From Sinomonas atrocyanea (GTDB lineage Bacteria > Actinomycetota > Actinomycetes > Actinomycetales > Micrococcaceae): 64,000 nucleotides of DNA. The stretch spans positions 310,001 through 374,000 of the forward strand of contig NZ_JAUSRH010000002.1 in assembly GCF_030811715.1 (NCBI RefSeq), read 5' to 3'. Positions 32,429 through 40,773 of this stretch are shown here, piece after piece. The notes beneath the pieces are model-generated. The model searched no databases. It saw only the letters and a list, made by a program, of their open reading frames with translations, and was not told the origin of the DNA. The position numbers were made by a program, and so were the translations under genes. Position 1 is the first letter of the stretch. Each line of letters starts with the position of its first letter.

Positions 32429-34818
32429 CGCGGAGCCTCCTGCGAGGGGACGGGGACGGGGACGAGGACGGGGACGGGCACGGGCTGCGTGCCCCGGGCA
32501 GAGGGCGCCAGCTCGGGCTGGCCCTGGGCCAGGGGTGCCACGAGCACGCCCGTGGTCTTGAACTCGGGCATTCCCGAGACCGGATCGGTGCGCTGCTCGG
32601 TCACCCGGTTCGCGGTTCCGGGGCCCGGGAAGTGGAACGGGAGGAAGACGGTGTCCGGCCGCACCTCGGCGGTCAGCCGTGCGCGGCACCTGACCTCGGG
32701 GCCGAGGGCAGGGGCGCCGGCGCGGCGGACGGTGACCCACGCGCCGTCGGCGATTCCCAGGCGGGCGGCGGCGGCCGGGTGGATGTCCAGCCGTGCCTCG
32801 GGCCCGGCAGCAGCAAGCGAGGCGACGCGCCGGGTCTGCGCCCCGGACTGGTAGTGCTCGAGCAGCCTTCCGGTGGCCAGCTGGAACAGCGACGGATCGC
32901 GGGGCGCGTTGGTGCGCGCTGCGGCGTCTGCGGCGCCGCCCCCGGGGGTGCGGGGCCCCACCGGCACGATCCTCGCCCGGCCGTCGGCATGGGCGAAGCG
33001 GTCGAGGAAGAGCCGCGGCGTCCCCGGGGCCCGGACACCCTCCGGTCCTGCTTCCTCGGGTCCTGCCGGGCACGGCCAGTGCAGCGCCTCCCCGGCGTCG
33101 AGTCGCTCGTAGGTGATCCCCGAGTAGTCCGCCAGGCCGCCGGCCGAGGCGGCGCGGAGCTCCTCGAACACCTCGCGCGGGTCCTCGGGGAAGGTGGACG
33201 GCGCGCCGAGCAGCGCGGCGAGCCGGTGCATGATCCACAGCTCGCTGCGGGCCCCCGCAGGCGGCTCGGCGGCGCGGCGCCGCCGGAGCACCCGGCCCTC
33301 GAGGTTGGTCATGGTGCCCTCCTCCTCGGCCCACTGCAGCACCGGCAGCACGACGTCCGCCTCGCGCGCCGTCTCCGAGAGGAAGAAGTCGCAGACCACG
33401 AGGAAGTCCAGGGCCCGCAGCCCGGCCAGCACGGCCGTCGCGTCCGGGGCGGAGACCACAAGGTTGGCCCCGTGGACGAACAGGCAGCGCACGCCGCCTG
33501 CCGTGTCCTCCGAAGCCGTGTCCTCCGAGCCTGTGTCCTCCGCGGCCGGGCCCCGGGTCGCCGGGCCCCGGGTCGCCGGGCCCTGGGTCGCCGGGGCCCC
33601 GAGGGAGGCGAGGAGTTCGACGGCGGGAAGACCCGGCCCGGGGATGCTCGCCTCGGGCACGCCCCAGACCCCGGCCATGTGCCGCCGGGCAGCGGGGTCG
33701 GTGATCTTGCGGTAGCCGGGGAGCTGGTCGGCCTTCTGGCCATGCTCGCGGCCGCCCTGGCCGTTTCCCTGGCCCGTGAGCGTGCCGTACCCGCCGCGCT
33801 CCGAGCCGGGCAGGCCCAGCAGGAGCGCGAGGTTGATCGCGGCCGTCGCCGTATCGGTGCCGTCGGCATGCTGCTCGACGCCGCGCCCCGTGAGGATGTA
33901 GCACGAGCCGGCCCGCGCTGACTGGGCGAGGCGCCGGGCCGTCTCCCGGACGAGGGGAGCCGGCACACCGGTGGCCGACTGCACGCGCTCCGGCCACCAG
34001 GGGGCGACGGAGCGGGCGAGCGCCTCCGGCCCTTCGCCGGGCAGCTCCCCGGCGACCCGGTCGGCCAGGTAGTCGCGCGCCGCGAGCCCCTCGGCGAGGA
34101 CCACGTGGGCGAGGCCCAGGAGGAGGACCAGGTCGGTGTGCGGGGCGGGCTGGAGGTGGAGGCCCGCGCCGCCGTCGGCGAGCGCCGCGGTGGCGGAGCG
34201 GCGCGGATCGACGACGATGAGGCCGCCGGCAGCCCGGGCCCCGGCGAGGTGGGCCACGAACGGCGGCATGGTCTCGGCCACGTTCGAGCCGAGCAGGAGC
34301 ACCGTGTCCGCCCCGGCGAGGTCGGCGACCGGGAACGGCAGCCCCCGGTCGAGCCCGAAGGCCCGGTTGCCGGCCGCCGCGGCCGAGGACATGCAGAACC
34401 GGCCGTTGTAGTCGATCCGCGAGGTCCCGAGCGCGATCCGGGCGAACTTCCCCAGCAGGTAGGCCTTCTCGTTGGTGAGGCCGCCCCCGCCGAAGACCCC
34501 CACGGCGTCCTTCCCGTGCCGCGCCTGCGCGCGTCGCACCTCCGCCGCCACCCGCTCGAGGGCGGCGTCCCAGCTGACGGGGCGGAGCACGCCGTCGTCC
34601 GCCCGCAGGAGCGGCGCGGTGAGACGCTCGGGGTGGGCGAGCAGCTCCGCGGACGTCCACCCCTTCCGGCACAGCCCTCCCCGGTTGGTGGGGAAGTCGC
34701 GGCCGGAGACCTCCGGGACGGCGGCCGGGGCGCCGGGGGCGGTGAGGCTCATCGCGCACTGGAGCGCGCAGTAGGGGCAGTGGGTCGGGACGGCCGGGGC
34801 CGCGGCGGCCTGGCTCAT
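32425..34818 (-). CDS. nasA: Assimilatory nitrate reductase catalytic subunit
   Basis: This 797-residue molybdopterin oxidoreductase reduces nitrate to nitrite in the cytoplasm. The N-terminal [4Fe-4S] motif is HCPYCALQC with a fourth cysteine in GGLCRKGW. MGD-binding domains follow (FGGGGLTNEKAYLLGKFAR, RIDYNGRFCMSSAAAAGNR, TGRGVEQHADG). The C-terminal domain contains NRVTEQRTDPVSGMPEFKTT, characteristic of Nas/NarB enzymes. There is no Tat signal. Two low-complexity stretches are unusual: GPATRGPATRGPA plus an EDT-rich repeat at about 33526-33603, and a Pro-Val tail before the stop. It is flanked by narK (four-base overlap) and nasB (four-base overlap). Confidence 0.93.
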   Translation of the reverse strand: MSQAAAAPAVPTHCPYCALQCAMSLTAPGAPAAVPEVSGRDFPTNRGGLCRKGWTSAELLAHPERLTAPLLRADDGVLRPVSWDAALERVAAEVRRAQARHGKDAVGVFGGGGLTNEKAYLLGKFARIALGTSRIDYNGRFCMSSAAAAGNRAFGLDRGLPFPVADLAGADTVLLLGSNVAETMPPFVAHLAGARAAGGLIVVDPRRSATAALADGGAGLHLQPAPHTDLVLLLGLAHVVLAEGLAARDYLADRVAGELPGEGPEALARSVAPWWPERVQSATGVPAPLVRETARRLAQSARAGSCYILTGRGVEQHADGTDTATAAINLALLLGLPGSERGGYGTLTGQGNGQGGREHGQKADQLPGYRKITDPAARRHMAGVWGVPEASIPGPGLPAVELLASLGAPATQGPATRGPATRGPAAEDTGSEDTASEDTAGGVRCLFVHGANLVVSAPDATAVLAGLRALDFLVVCDFFLSETAREADVVLPVLQWAEEEGTMTNLEGRVLRRRRAAEPPAGARSELWIMHRLAALLGAPSTFPEDPREVFEELRAASAGGLADYSGITYERLDAGEALHWPCPAGPEEAGPEGVRAPGTPRLFLDRFAHADGRARIVPVGPRTPGGGAADAAARTNAPRDPSLFQLATGRLLEHYQSGAQTRRVASLAAAGPEARLDIHPAAAARLGIADGAWVTVRRAGAPALGPEVRCRARLTAEVRPDTVFLPFHFPGPGTANRVTEQRTDPVSGMPEFKTTGVLVAPLAQGQPELAPSARGTQPVPVPVLVPVPVPSQEAPR

Positions 34819-36272
34819 GCGCCCGCCTGGGCCACGAGGGATCCGCGGCGCAGGTAGCAGGCCCAGCACACCGCAAGCATGAGCGCGTAGGCCGCGACGA
34901 ACCCGAGGAAGGCCGGGACATAGGAGCCGGTGGCCGCACTCGAGGCGCCCAGCAGCTGGGGGATCACGAATCCGCCGTACGCGCCGACCGCGGAGATCAG
35001 GCCGAGGGCCGCGGAGGCGAGGCGCGCGGTGTACGACGCCGGCGCGCCCCCTCGGGCGGCCCGGCTCGCCCGGGCGAAGATCACCGGGATCATGCGGTAG
35101 GTGGACCCGTTGCCGATGCCGCTCGCGGCGAACAGCACGAGGAACAGGGCGAGGAAGAGCCAGAAGCTGGCCAGCGGGAGCGTCGCGACGAGGGCGATGG
35201 TCGCTGCCGCCATGGTCGCGAACGAGGCGACGGTGATGCGCGCGCCGCCGAAGCGGTCCGCGAGCCGGCCGCCGTACGGGCGGGACAGGGAGCCCACGAG
35301 TGGGCCCAGGAACGCGAGGGAGAGCGCCGCCGGCACGCCCGCGGCGCTCACCGTGAAGACCGAGTAGGCGGGGAAGATGTCGTGGATGAGCTTGGGGAAG
35401 ACGCCGCCGAAGCCGATGAAGGAGCCGAACGTGCCGATGTAGAGGAGGGCCACGACCCACAGGTGCGGCTCCCTCAGCGCGGCGAGCGAGCCGGCGAGGT
35501 CGCCCTTGGCGTCGGCGAGGTTGTCCATCCGGCGCAGCGCCCCGAACGCGGCGACGAGGATGAGCGGCACCCACAGGAGCCCGGCGACGGCGAGCGTCGA
35601 GCCGGCCTTGCCCGTGGCAGCGGCGCCGCTGGCCACGAACGCGGCCAGGCTCACCGCGAGCGGGACGGCGAGCTGGGCGACCGCCGCACCGAGGTTGCCG
35701 CCGGCCGCGTTCAGCCCGAGCGCCCAGCCCTTCTCCCTGGCGGGGAAGAAGAAGGTGATGTTCGCCATCGAGCTGGCGAAGTTGCCCCCGCCGAACCCGG
35801 CCAGGCCGGCCACGGTGAGCATGAGCCAGAACGGCGTCGAGGGATTCGAGACGCACGCCGCGAGGCCGAGCGTGGGGATGAGGAGCAGGAGCGCGGAGAC
35901 GACCGTCCAGTTGCGCCCGCCGAAGCGGGACACGGTGAACGTGTACGGGATGCGGAGCGTGGCGCCGACCAGGCTCGGCATCGAGATCAGCCAGAACGTC
36001 TGGGAGGTGTCGAAGCGGAAACCGGCGGCGGGCAGCGAGACCACCACGATGGACCACAGCTGCCAGACGACGAAGCCGAGGAATTCGGCAAAGATGGACC
36101 ACCTCAGGTTCCTGCGGGCCACCGCCCGCCCCTCGGCCTCCCACTGGGCGGTGTCCTCCGGGTTCCAGTGCTCGATCCAGCGCCCGCGGCGGACATCGAG
36201 CCGCAGGCTCTGGGTCCCTGGGCTCTGGGTTCCAGCCGCCTGCTGGGGGGTGGTGGTCGATTCGGTGCTCAT
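34815..36272 (-). CDS. narK: Nitrate/nitrite transporter, MFS family
   Basis: This 485-residue, twelve-helix MFS protein imports nitrate. It carries the nitrate-signature-like segment GLAGFGGGNFASSMANITFFFP near helix 5 and GLNAAGGNLGAAVAQ after it, both typical of NarK/NasA transporters. A soluble N-terminus of about 60 residues contains IEHWNPEDTAQWEAEG, common in this branch. It is the first gene of narK-nasA-nasB. Candidate GlnR boxes lie 60-120 bp upstream. Confidence 0.93.
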   Translation of the reverse strand: MSTESTTTPQQAAGTQSPGTQSLRLDVRRGRWIEHWNPEDTAQWEAEGRAVARRNLRWSIFAEFLGFVVWQLWSIVVVSLPAAGFRFDTSQTFWLISMPSLVGATLRIPYTFTVSRFGGRNWTVVSALLLLIPTLGLAACVSNPSTPFWLMLTVAGLAGFGGGNFASSMANITFFFPAREKGWALGLNAAGGNLGAAVAQLAVPLAVSLAAFVASGAAATGKAGSTLAVAGLLWVPLILVAAFGALRRMDNLADAKGDLAGSLAALREPHLWVVALLYIGTFGSFIGFGGVFPKLIHDIFPAYSVFTVSAAGVPAALSLAFLGPLVGSLSRPYGGRLADRFGGARITVASFATMAAATIALVATLPLASFWLFLALFLVLFAASGIGNGSTYRMIPVIFARASRAARGGAPASYTARLASAALGLISAVGAYGGFVIPQLLGASSAATGSYVPAFLGFVAAYALMLAVCWACYLRRGSLVAQAGA

Positions 36273-36333
36273 GGGTCCTCCTGGAGCGGGGGAGTGGGCT
36301 TCTCTGGATTGACTCCCACGCTAGGAACGGGGC

Positions 36334-36371
36334 GTTTCGGCCAGCAGCCAGAGCCGTTAACACGCCGTGAC
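36334..36371 (-). promoter_or_regulatory. Candidate GlnR boxes upstream of narK
   Basis: Read on the minus strand, GTCAC (36371-36367) and TTAAC (36360-36356) are separated by six bases. GAAAC (36338-36334) lies two further 11-bp steps on, in register, with a non-matching unit between. The layout resembles the nirB/nirD array and sits 62-100 bp before the narK start. Confidence 0.45.
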
Positions 36372-36511
36372 ATCTCCCTCTCACCGGTCACGGGACCCGC
36401 GTGAGCCCGGGCGAAGGCCCGCGGGGATCCGGGAACGCGAACTCGCTTTCGTCTCATGATGTGGACTGATTGTCCGTTGGCTGGACGGCGCGGACGTAGG
36501 ATGGCTTGTAC

Positions 36512-36544
36512 TCAATCCCCGGACCGGAAGTCAATCCTCGGTCC
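36512..36544 (+). repeat. Direct repeat in the MHS transporter leader
   Basis: TCAATCCCCGGACC at 36512-36525 recurs as TCAATCCTCGGTCC at 36531-36544, 19 bp apart, within 20-52 bp of the transporter start. It could be a regulator half-site pair; no protein is suggested by context. Confidence 0.4.
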
Positions 36545-36563
36545 AGCATGTGAAAGCGATGCC

Positions 36564-37970
36564 ATGTCCACCACATCTGCGGTGACGGAGCCCTCGGCCG
36601 CACAGTCGGCCAACACGAAGGGCCGAGTCATCTTCTCGAGCCTCATCGGCACGACCATCGAGTTCTTCGACTTCTACGCGTACGCGACCGCGTCCGTCCT
36701 CGTGTTCCCGAAGCTCTTCTTCCCGAACGCGACGGACATCAACGCCATCCTGTCCTCCTTCGCGATCTTCGGGGTCGCGTTCGTCGCGCGCCCGGTCGGC
36801 TCGATCGTCTTCGGCCACTTCGGCGACAGGCTCGGGCGCAAGGGCACCCTCGTCGCATCGCTGGTCACGATGGGCCTCGCGACCTTCCTCATCGGCCTGC
36901 TCCCGCCGGCGACGACGCCCGGCTGGGTCGTGCTCGCACCGCTGCTGCTCGTGGTGTTCCGCTTCCTCCAGGGCCTCGCCCTCGGCGGCGAGTGGTCCGG
37001 GGCGGCCCTCCTGGCCACCGAGAACGCCCCCGCGAACAAGCGCGCGGTGTGGGGCACGTTCCCGCAGCTCGGCGCGCCCATCGGCTTCATCATCGCCAAC
37101 GTCATGTACGTGGTCATGAACAGCTTCCTCACCACGAAGCAGTTCGAGGACTTCGGCTGGCGCATCCCCTTCCTGTTCAGCATCATCATGGTCGCGATCG
37201 GCCTCTACGTGCGCCTCAAGCTGGTCGAGAGCACCTCGTTCAAGAAGGTCGTCGAGGAGGAGAAGGTTGCCAAGGTTCCGCTCGCTGCGACCTTCAGGCA
37301 CCACTGGCGCGCGGTCATCGCCGGCACGTTCATCATGCTCGCGACCTACGTGCTCTTCTACCTGACCACGAGCTTCACGCTCACCTACGGCACGGCGACG
37401 AACAAGGTCGAGGTGGCCCGGGCGGCCGCGCAGAAGGCCGGCAAGCCGTTCGACGCGTCCACGTTCGTCCCCGGCCTGGGGATCGACCGCGGCCTGTTCC
37501 TGTGGATGCTGATCATCGGCGTCGTCTTCTTCGGCATCTTCACCGTGGTCTCCGGCCCGCTCGCGGAGAAGTACGGCCGCCGCCGCTTCCTGCTCTGGGT
37601 CACCGGCCTCATCTTCGTCTTCGGCCTCGCCTGGGGCCTCATGTTCGGGCCCGGCACCGGCGCCGCCATGGTCGGCCTGATCCTGGGCTTCACGCTCATG
37701 GGCGCGACGTTCGGGCCGATGGCCGCGATCCTCCCCGAGCTGTTCCCCGCGAACGTCCGCTACACGGGCTCGGCGATCGCGTACAACCTCTCCTCGGTGC
37801 TCGGCGCCGCCCCGGCCTCGTTCGTCGCGATCGCCCTGTGGCAGTTCGGCAAGGGCAGCACGGTGTGGGTCGGCGTCTACCTCGCGGTCGCGGCGGTGCT
37901 GACGTTCATCGCGCTGCTGCTGACCAAGGAGACCCGCGACGCCAAGTTCGAGGAGAACATCTCCGCCTGA
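36564..37970 (+). CDS. MFS transporter, metabolite:H+ symporter (MHS) family
   Basis: This 468-residue, twelve-helix proton symporter belongs to the MHS branch, which imports organic acids, shikimate, proline/betaine and similar compounds. Supporting motifs are GTTIEFFDFYAYATAS in helix 1, FGHFGDRLGRKGTL in loop 2-3, RFLQGLALGGEWSGAALL in helix 4, and the second-half loop PLAEKYGRRRFLLW. ATG 36564 is selected because it gives the normal short N-terminus (MSTTSAVTEPSAAQ). The gene is monocistronic and ends in a perfect 21-bp stem hairpin. Substrate unknown. Confidence 0.88.
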   Translation: MSTTSAVTEPSAAQSANTKGRVIFSSLIGTTIEFFDFYAYATASVLVFPKLFFPNATDINAILSSFAIFGVAFVARPVGSIVFGHFGDRLGRKGTLVASLVTMGLATFLIGLLPPATTPGWVVLAPLLLVVFRFLQGLALGGEWSGAALLATENAPANKRAVWGTFPQLGAPIGFIIANVMYVVMNSFLTTKQFEDFGWRIPFLFSIIMVAIGLYVRLKLVESTSFKKVVEEEKVAKVPLAATFRHHWRAVIAGTFIMLATYVLFYLTTSFTLTYGTATNKVEVARAAAQKAGKPFDASTFVPGLGIDRGLFLWMLIIGVVFFGIFTVVSGPLAEKYGRRRFLLWVTGLIFVFGLAWGLMFGPGTGAAMVGLILGFTLMGATFGPMAAILPELFPANVRYTGSAIAYNLSSVLGAAPASFVAIALWQFGKGSTVWVGVYLAVAAVLTFIALLLTKETRDAKFEENISA

Positions 37971-37975
37971 GGGGA

Positions 37976-38113
37976 GGACTCCTCAAGAGCCCGGAGCTGA
38001 CTCCTCAAGCGAACGGAGGTGGCTCCTCAACGGTGAATTCCGTTGAGGAGCCACCTCCGTGGCGTTGGGGAGTCACATCCGTTCTGCTACGGAGTCACCT
38101 CCGTCGCGCTCGG
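37976..38113. repeat. Intergenic repeat cluster, family TTGAGGAGTCACCTCCGT (copy 1)
   Basis: The convergent spacer between the MHS transporter and accA3 is built from about five variants of an 18-bp unit in both orientations. GACTCCTCAAG occurs twice at 37977-38009. A perfect inverted pair and two direct variants (GGGGAGTCACATCCGT, ACGGAGTCACCTCCGT) follow. The same family fills the spacer at 47555-47682. Confidence 0.7.
38013..38060. terminator. Perfect 21-bp stem hairpin between convergent genes
   Basis: The arm at 38013-38033 (starting ACGGAGGTGGCTCC) is the exact reverse complement of 38040-38060, with loop TGAATT. Being symmetrical and placed between convergent genes, it could terminate transcription from both sides. 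Confidence 0.75.
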
Positions 38114-38115
38114 GG

Positions 38116-39900
38116 TCAGTCCTCGATGGTCGCGATGACCGCGCCCGCGCCGACGGTCTGCCCGGGCTCGGCCGTGAGCCCGCGGACGGTGCCGGCCTTG
38201 TGCGCGGTCAGCGGCTGCTCCATCTTCATGGCCTCGAGCACGACGACGAGATCGCCTTCCGCGACCACGTCGCCGTCCGCGACGGCCACCTTGACGATCG
38301 TGCCCTGCATCGGGGCGGTGAGCGCGTCGCCGCCGGCCGCCGTGGCCGCCGATCCGCGCGCGGTGCGGGCCTTCTTCTTGGGCTTGGCGGCCCGCCCGGT
38401 GCCGAGGGACAGCGACGCCGGGATCGTCACCTCGAGCCGCTTGCCGCCCACCTCGACGACGACGCTCTGCCGGGCGGCGTCGTCGTCCGCGTCGGCGGCG
38501 GCCGGGCCGCCGGCGTAGGGCGGGATCGTGTTCTCGAACTCCGTCTCGATCCAGCGGGTGTGGATGGAGAACGGGCCCTCCGCGGGCGCGAACGCGGGGT
38601 CGCGCACCACGGCGGCATGGAACGGCACGACGGTGGGCATGCCGGTGATGACCAGCTCGTCGAGGGCCCGGCGAGCCCGCTGGAGCGCCTGGGCCCGGCT
38701 CGAGCCGGAGACGATGAGCTTGGCGAGCATGGAGTCGAAGTTGCCGGAGATGACCTCGCCGGCCTCGATGCCCGAGTCGACGCGTACGCCGGGGCCCGTG
38801 GGGTAGCGCAGCGTCTCGACGGTGCCGGGGGCGGGCATGAAGCCGCGGCCCGGGTCCTCGCCGTTGATGCGGAACTCGAAGGAGTGGCCGCGGACCTCGG
38901 GGTCGTCGTAGCCGAGTTCCTCGCCGCGGGCGAGGCGGAACTGCTCGCGCACGAGGTCCAGGCCCGTGACCTCCTCGGACACGCAGTGCTCGACCTGGAG
39001 GCGCGTGTTCACCTCGAGGAAGCTGATGGTGCCGTCCTGGCCGACGAGGAACTCGCACGTGCCCGCCCCGAGGTAGCCGGCCTCCTTGAGGATGGCCTTC
39101 GAGGACTCGTAGAGGCGCTTGGTCTGCTCCTCGGTCAGGAACGGCGCGGGGGCCTCCTCGACGAGCTTCTGGTTGCGCCGCTGGAGCGAGCAGTCGCGGG
39201 TCGAGACGACGACGACGTGGCCCGCCGAGTCCGCGAGGCACTGGGTCTCGACGTGGCGCGGGGCGTCCAGGAAGCGCTCGATGAAGCACTCGCCCCGGCC
39301 GAACGCCGCGGTGGCCTCGCGCACGGCCGACTCGAACAGCTCGGGGATCTCCTCGAGCGTGCGGGCCACCTTGATGCCGCGGCCGCCGCCGCCGTAGGCG
39401 GCCTTGATGGCCACGGGCAGCCCGAACTCCCGGGCGAACGCGAGGACCTCGTCCGCGGACTCGACCGGGTCGGCCGTGCCGGGGACCAGCGGGGCGCCGA
39501 CCTTCTCGGCGATGTGGCGCGCGCGCACCTTGTCGCCGAGGGCGGCGATGGCGTCGGGGGAGGGGCCGATCCAGGTCAGGCCCGCGTCGATGACGCGCTG
39601 GGCGAAGTGGGCGTTCTCGGACAGGAAGCCGTAGCCCGGGTGGACGGCGTCGGCGCCGGAGGCGGCGGCAGCGTCGAGGATCTTGTCCATGACGAGGTAC
39701 GACTCCGCCGCGGTGGTGCCGCCCAGCGCGAAGGCCTCGTCCGCGAGGCGCGCATGCAGGGCGTCCCGGTCGGGGTCGGCGTAGACGGCGACCGAGGCGA
39801 TGCCCTCGTCGCGGGCCGCGCGGATGACGCGGACGGCGATCTCGCCGCGGTTGGCGACGAGCACCTTCGTGATGGGCTTGGTGGCAGCGCTGAGGGACAA
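38116..39900 (-). CDS. accA3: Acyl-CoA carboxylase alpha subunit (biotin carboxylase + BCCP)
   Basis: This 594-residue subunit carboxylates its own biotin with bicarbonate and ATP, supplying acetyl-, propionyl- or longer acyl-CoA carboxylases. The biotin carboxylase domain spans about 10-460 ([63 protein letters not shown]). The biotinyl carrier domain spans about 520-594, with EAMKMEQP and biotinylated Lys559. The gene is close to maf and in the same region as accD5, accE5 and birA, as in mycobacteria. A perfect palindrome shared with accD5 lies 92 bp upstream. Confidence 0.95.
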   Translation of the reverse strand: MSLSAATKPITKVLVANRGEIAVRVIRAARDEGIASVAVYADPDRDALHARLADEAFALGGTTAAESYLVMDKILDAAAASGADAVHPGYGFLSENAHFAQRVIDAGLTWIGPSPDAIAALGDKVRARHIAEKVGAPLVPGTADPVESADEVLAFAREFGLPVAIKAAYGGGGRGIKVARTLEEIPELFESAVREATAAFGRGECFIERFLDAPRHVETQCLADSAGHVVVVSTRDCSLQRRNQKLVEEAPAPFLTEEQTKRLYESSKAILKEAGYLGAGTCEFLVGQDGTISFLEVNTRLQVEHCVSEEVTGLDLVREQFRLARGEELGYDDPEVRGHSFEFRINGEDPGRGFMPAPGTVETLRYPTGPGVRVDSGIEAGEVISGNFDSMLAKLIVSGSSRAQALQRARRALDELVITGMPTVVPFHAAVVRDPAFAPAEGPFSIHTRWIETEFENTIPPYAGGPAAADADDDAARQSVVVEVGGKRLEVTIPASLSLGTGRAAKPKKKARTARGSAATAAGGDALTAPMQGTIVKVAVADGDVVAEGDLVVVLEAMKMEQPLTAHKAGTVRGLTAEPGQTVGAGAVIATIED

Positions 39901-39991
39901 GGCAACTCCGTTCTGTACTGCGGGAAGCCTAGCGCCGACTTGGTGGAATCGCCCATATTGGTGGCGGATTCCGTGCGTAGCGGGCCGATCC

Positions 39992-40010
39992 TTTGTAGGG
40001 AACCTACAAA
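39992..40010. promoter_or_regulatory. Operator-like palindrome upstream of accA3
   Basis: TTTGTAGG-GAA-CCTACAAA is a perfect 8-3-8 palindrome, 92 bp before the accA3 start. Sixteen of 19 positions match the site at 49657-49675 upstream of accD5, suggesting one regulator for both carboxylase subunits. Confidence 0.65.
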
Positions 40011-40012
40011 CG

Positions 40013-40723
40013 TCAGCGGTCGACGGCGGCCGCCCACCAATCCGTGAGCCGCACCCCCGCGGTGGCCAGGAGGGCGCGCAGGGTCGAGACGGACAGGCCG
40101 ACCACGGCGTGCGGGTCGCCGTCGACGCGGTTCAGGAAGGCCCCGCCGAGCCCGTCGATGGTGAACGAGCCGGCGCAGTGCAGCGGCTCGCCCGTGGCGA
40201 CGTAGGCCCCGATCTCCGCCTCCTGCATCTCGCTGAACTCGACCCCCGCCGAGGCGAGCTGGCCCCGCCCCGGTGCGGCTCCGGCGTCGTGCGTCCCCGC
40301 CGCCGGGCCGGGCTCGTGGCCGCCCCGGACGTCGATGAGCCAGTGGCCCGTGTGCAGGACGCCCGCGCGGCCGCTCATGGCCGCGAGCCGCTCGCGGGCG
40401 ACCTCGGCGGTGTACGGCTTGCCGAGGGCCTGTCCGTCGAGCTCGAAGACCGAGTCGCAGCCCAGGACGAGGGCGCCCGTGGCCGCGGGCAGGGCCGCGA
40501 CCGCCTCGGCCTTGGCACGGGCCAGGAGCAGCGCGGTCTCGGCGGGCGTCGCGTCCGGATGGCCGGCCGCCACGGCCTCCTCGTCCACGTCGGAGACGAG
40601 GACCCGGTGCGGGATCCCCGCCTCCTCGAGGAGCTTGGTCCGGGCGGGCGACTTCGAGGCCAGGATGAGCGTGGGCGGGTGCGGCTGGAGGTGGTGGGCG
40701 CGCGGGGCGGCGTGGACGGTCAC
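40013..40723 (-). CDS. maf: Maf family nucleotide pyrophosphatase
   Basis: This 236-residue house-cleaning pyrophosphatase hydrolyses non-canonical or modified nucleoside triphosphates. The N-terminal [16 protein letters not shown] and the loop [16 protein letters not shown] are characteristic. The C-terminal region with [20 protein letters not shown] is also typical, and the VDEEAV and AKAEAVA segments agree. It is slightly longer than average because of an internal Ala/Gly-rich insert ([21 protein letters not shown]). It begins with GTG 40723. Its position next to accA3 matches the mycobacterial accE5-maf-accA3 order. Confidence 0.92.
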   Translation of the reverse strand: MTVHAAPRAHHLQPHPPTLILASKSPARTKLLEEAGIPHRVLVSDVDEEAVAAGHPDATPAETALLLARAKAEAVAALPAATGALVLGCDSVFELDGQALGKPYTAEVARERLAAMSGRAGVLHTGHWLIDVRGGHEPGPAAGTHDAGAAPGRGQLASAGVEFSEMQEAEIGAYVATGEPLHCAGSFTIDGLGGAFLNRVDGDPHAVVGLSVSTLRALLATAGVRLTDWWAAAVDR

Positions 40724-40741
40724 GCCGCCCAGCCTATCCCC

Positions 40742-40773
40742 GCCGGCTCAGCGGGCCGCCGGCTCAGCGGGCC
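40742..40773. repeat. 16-bp tandem duplication spanning the MMPL gene stop
   Basis: GCCGGCTCAGCGGGCC is exactly duplicated at 40742-40757 and 40758-40773. The second copy contains the stop codon (TCA on this strand) of the MMPL transporter gene; the first carries an identical spare copy. Confidence 0.85.

Noticed and set aside
37976-38113. A CRISPR array in the repeat-rich spacer
   Set aside because: Units are short, in both orientations, unevenly spaced and lack uniform spacers; no cas genes occur.
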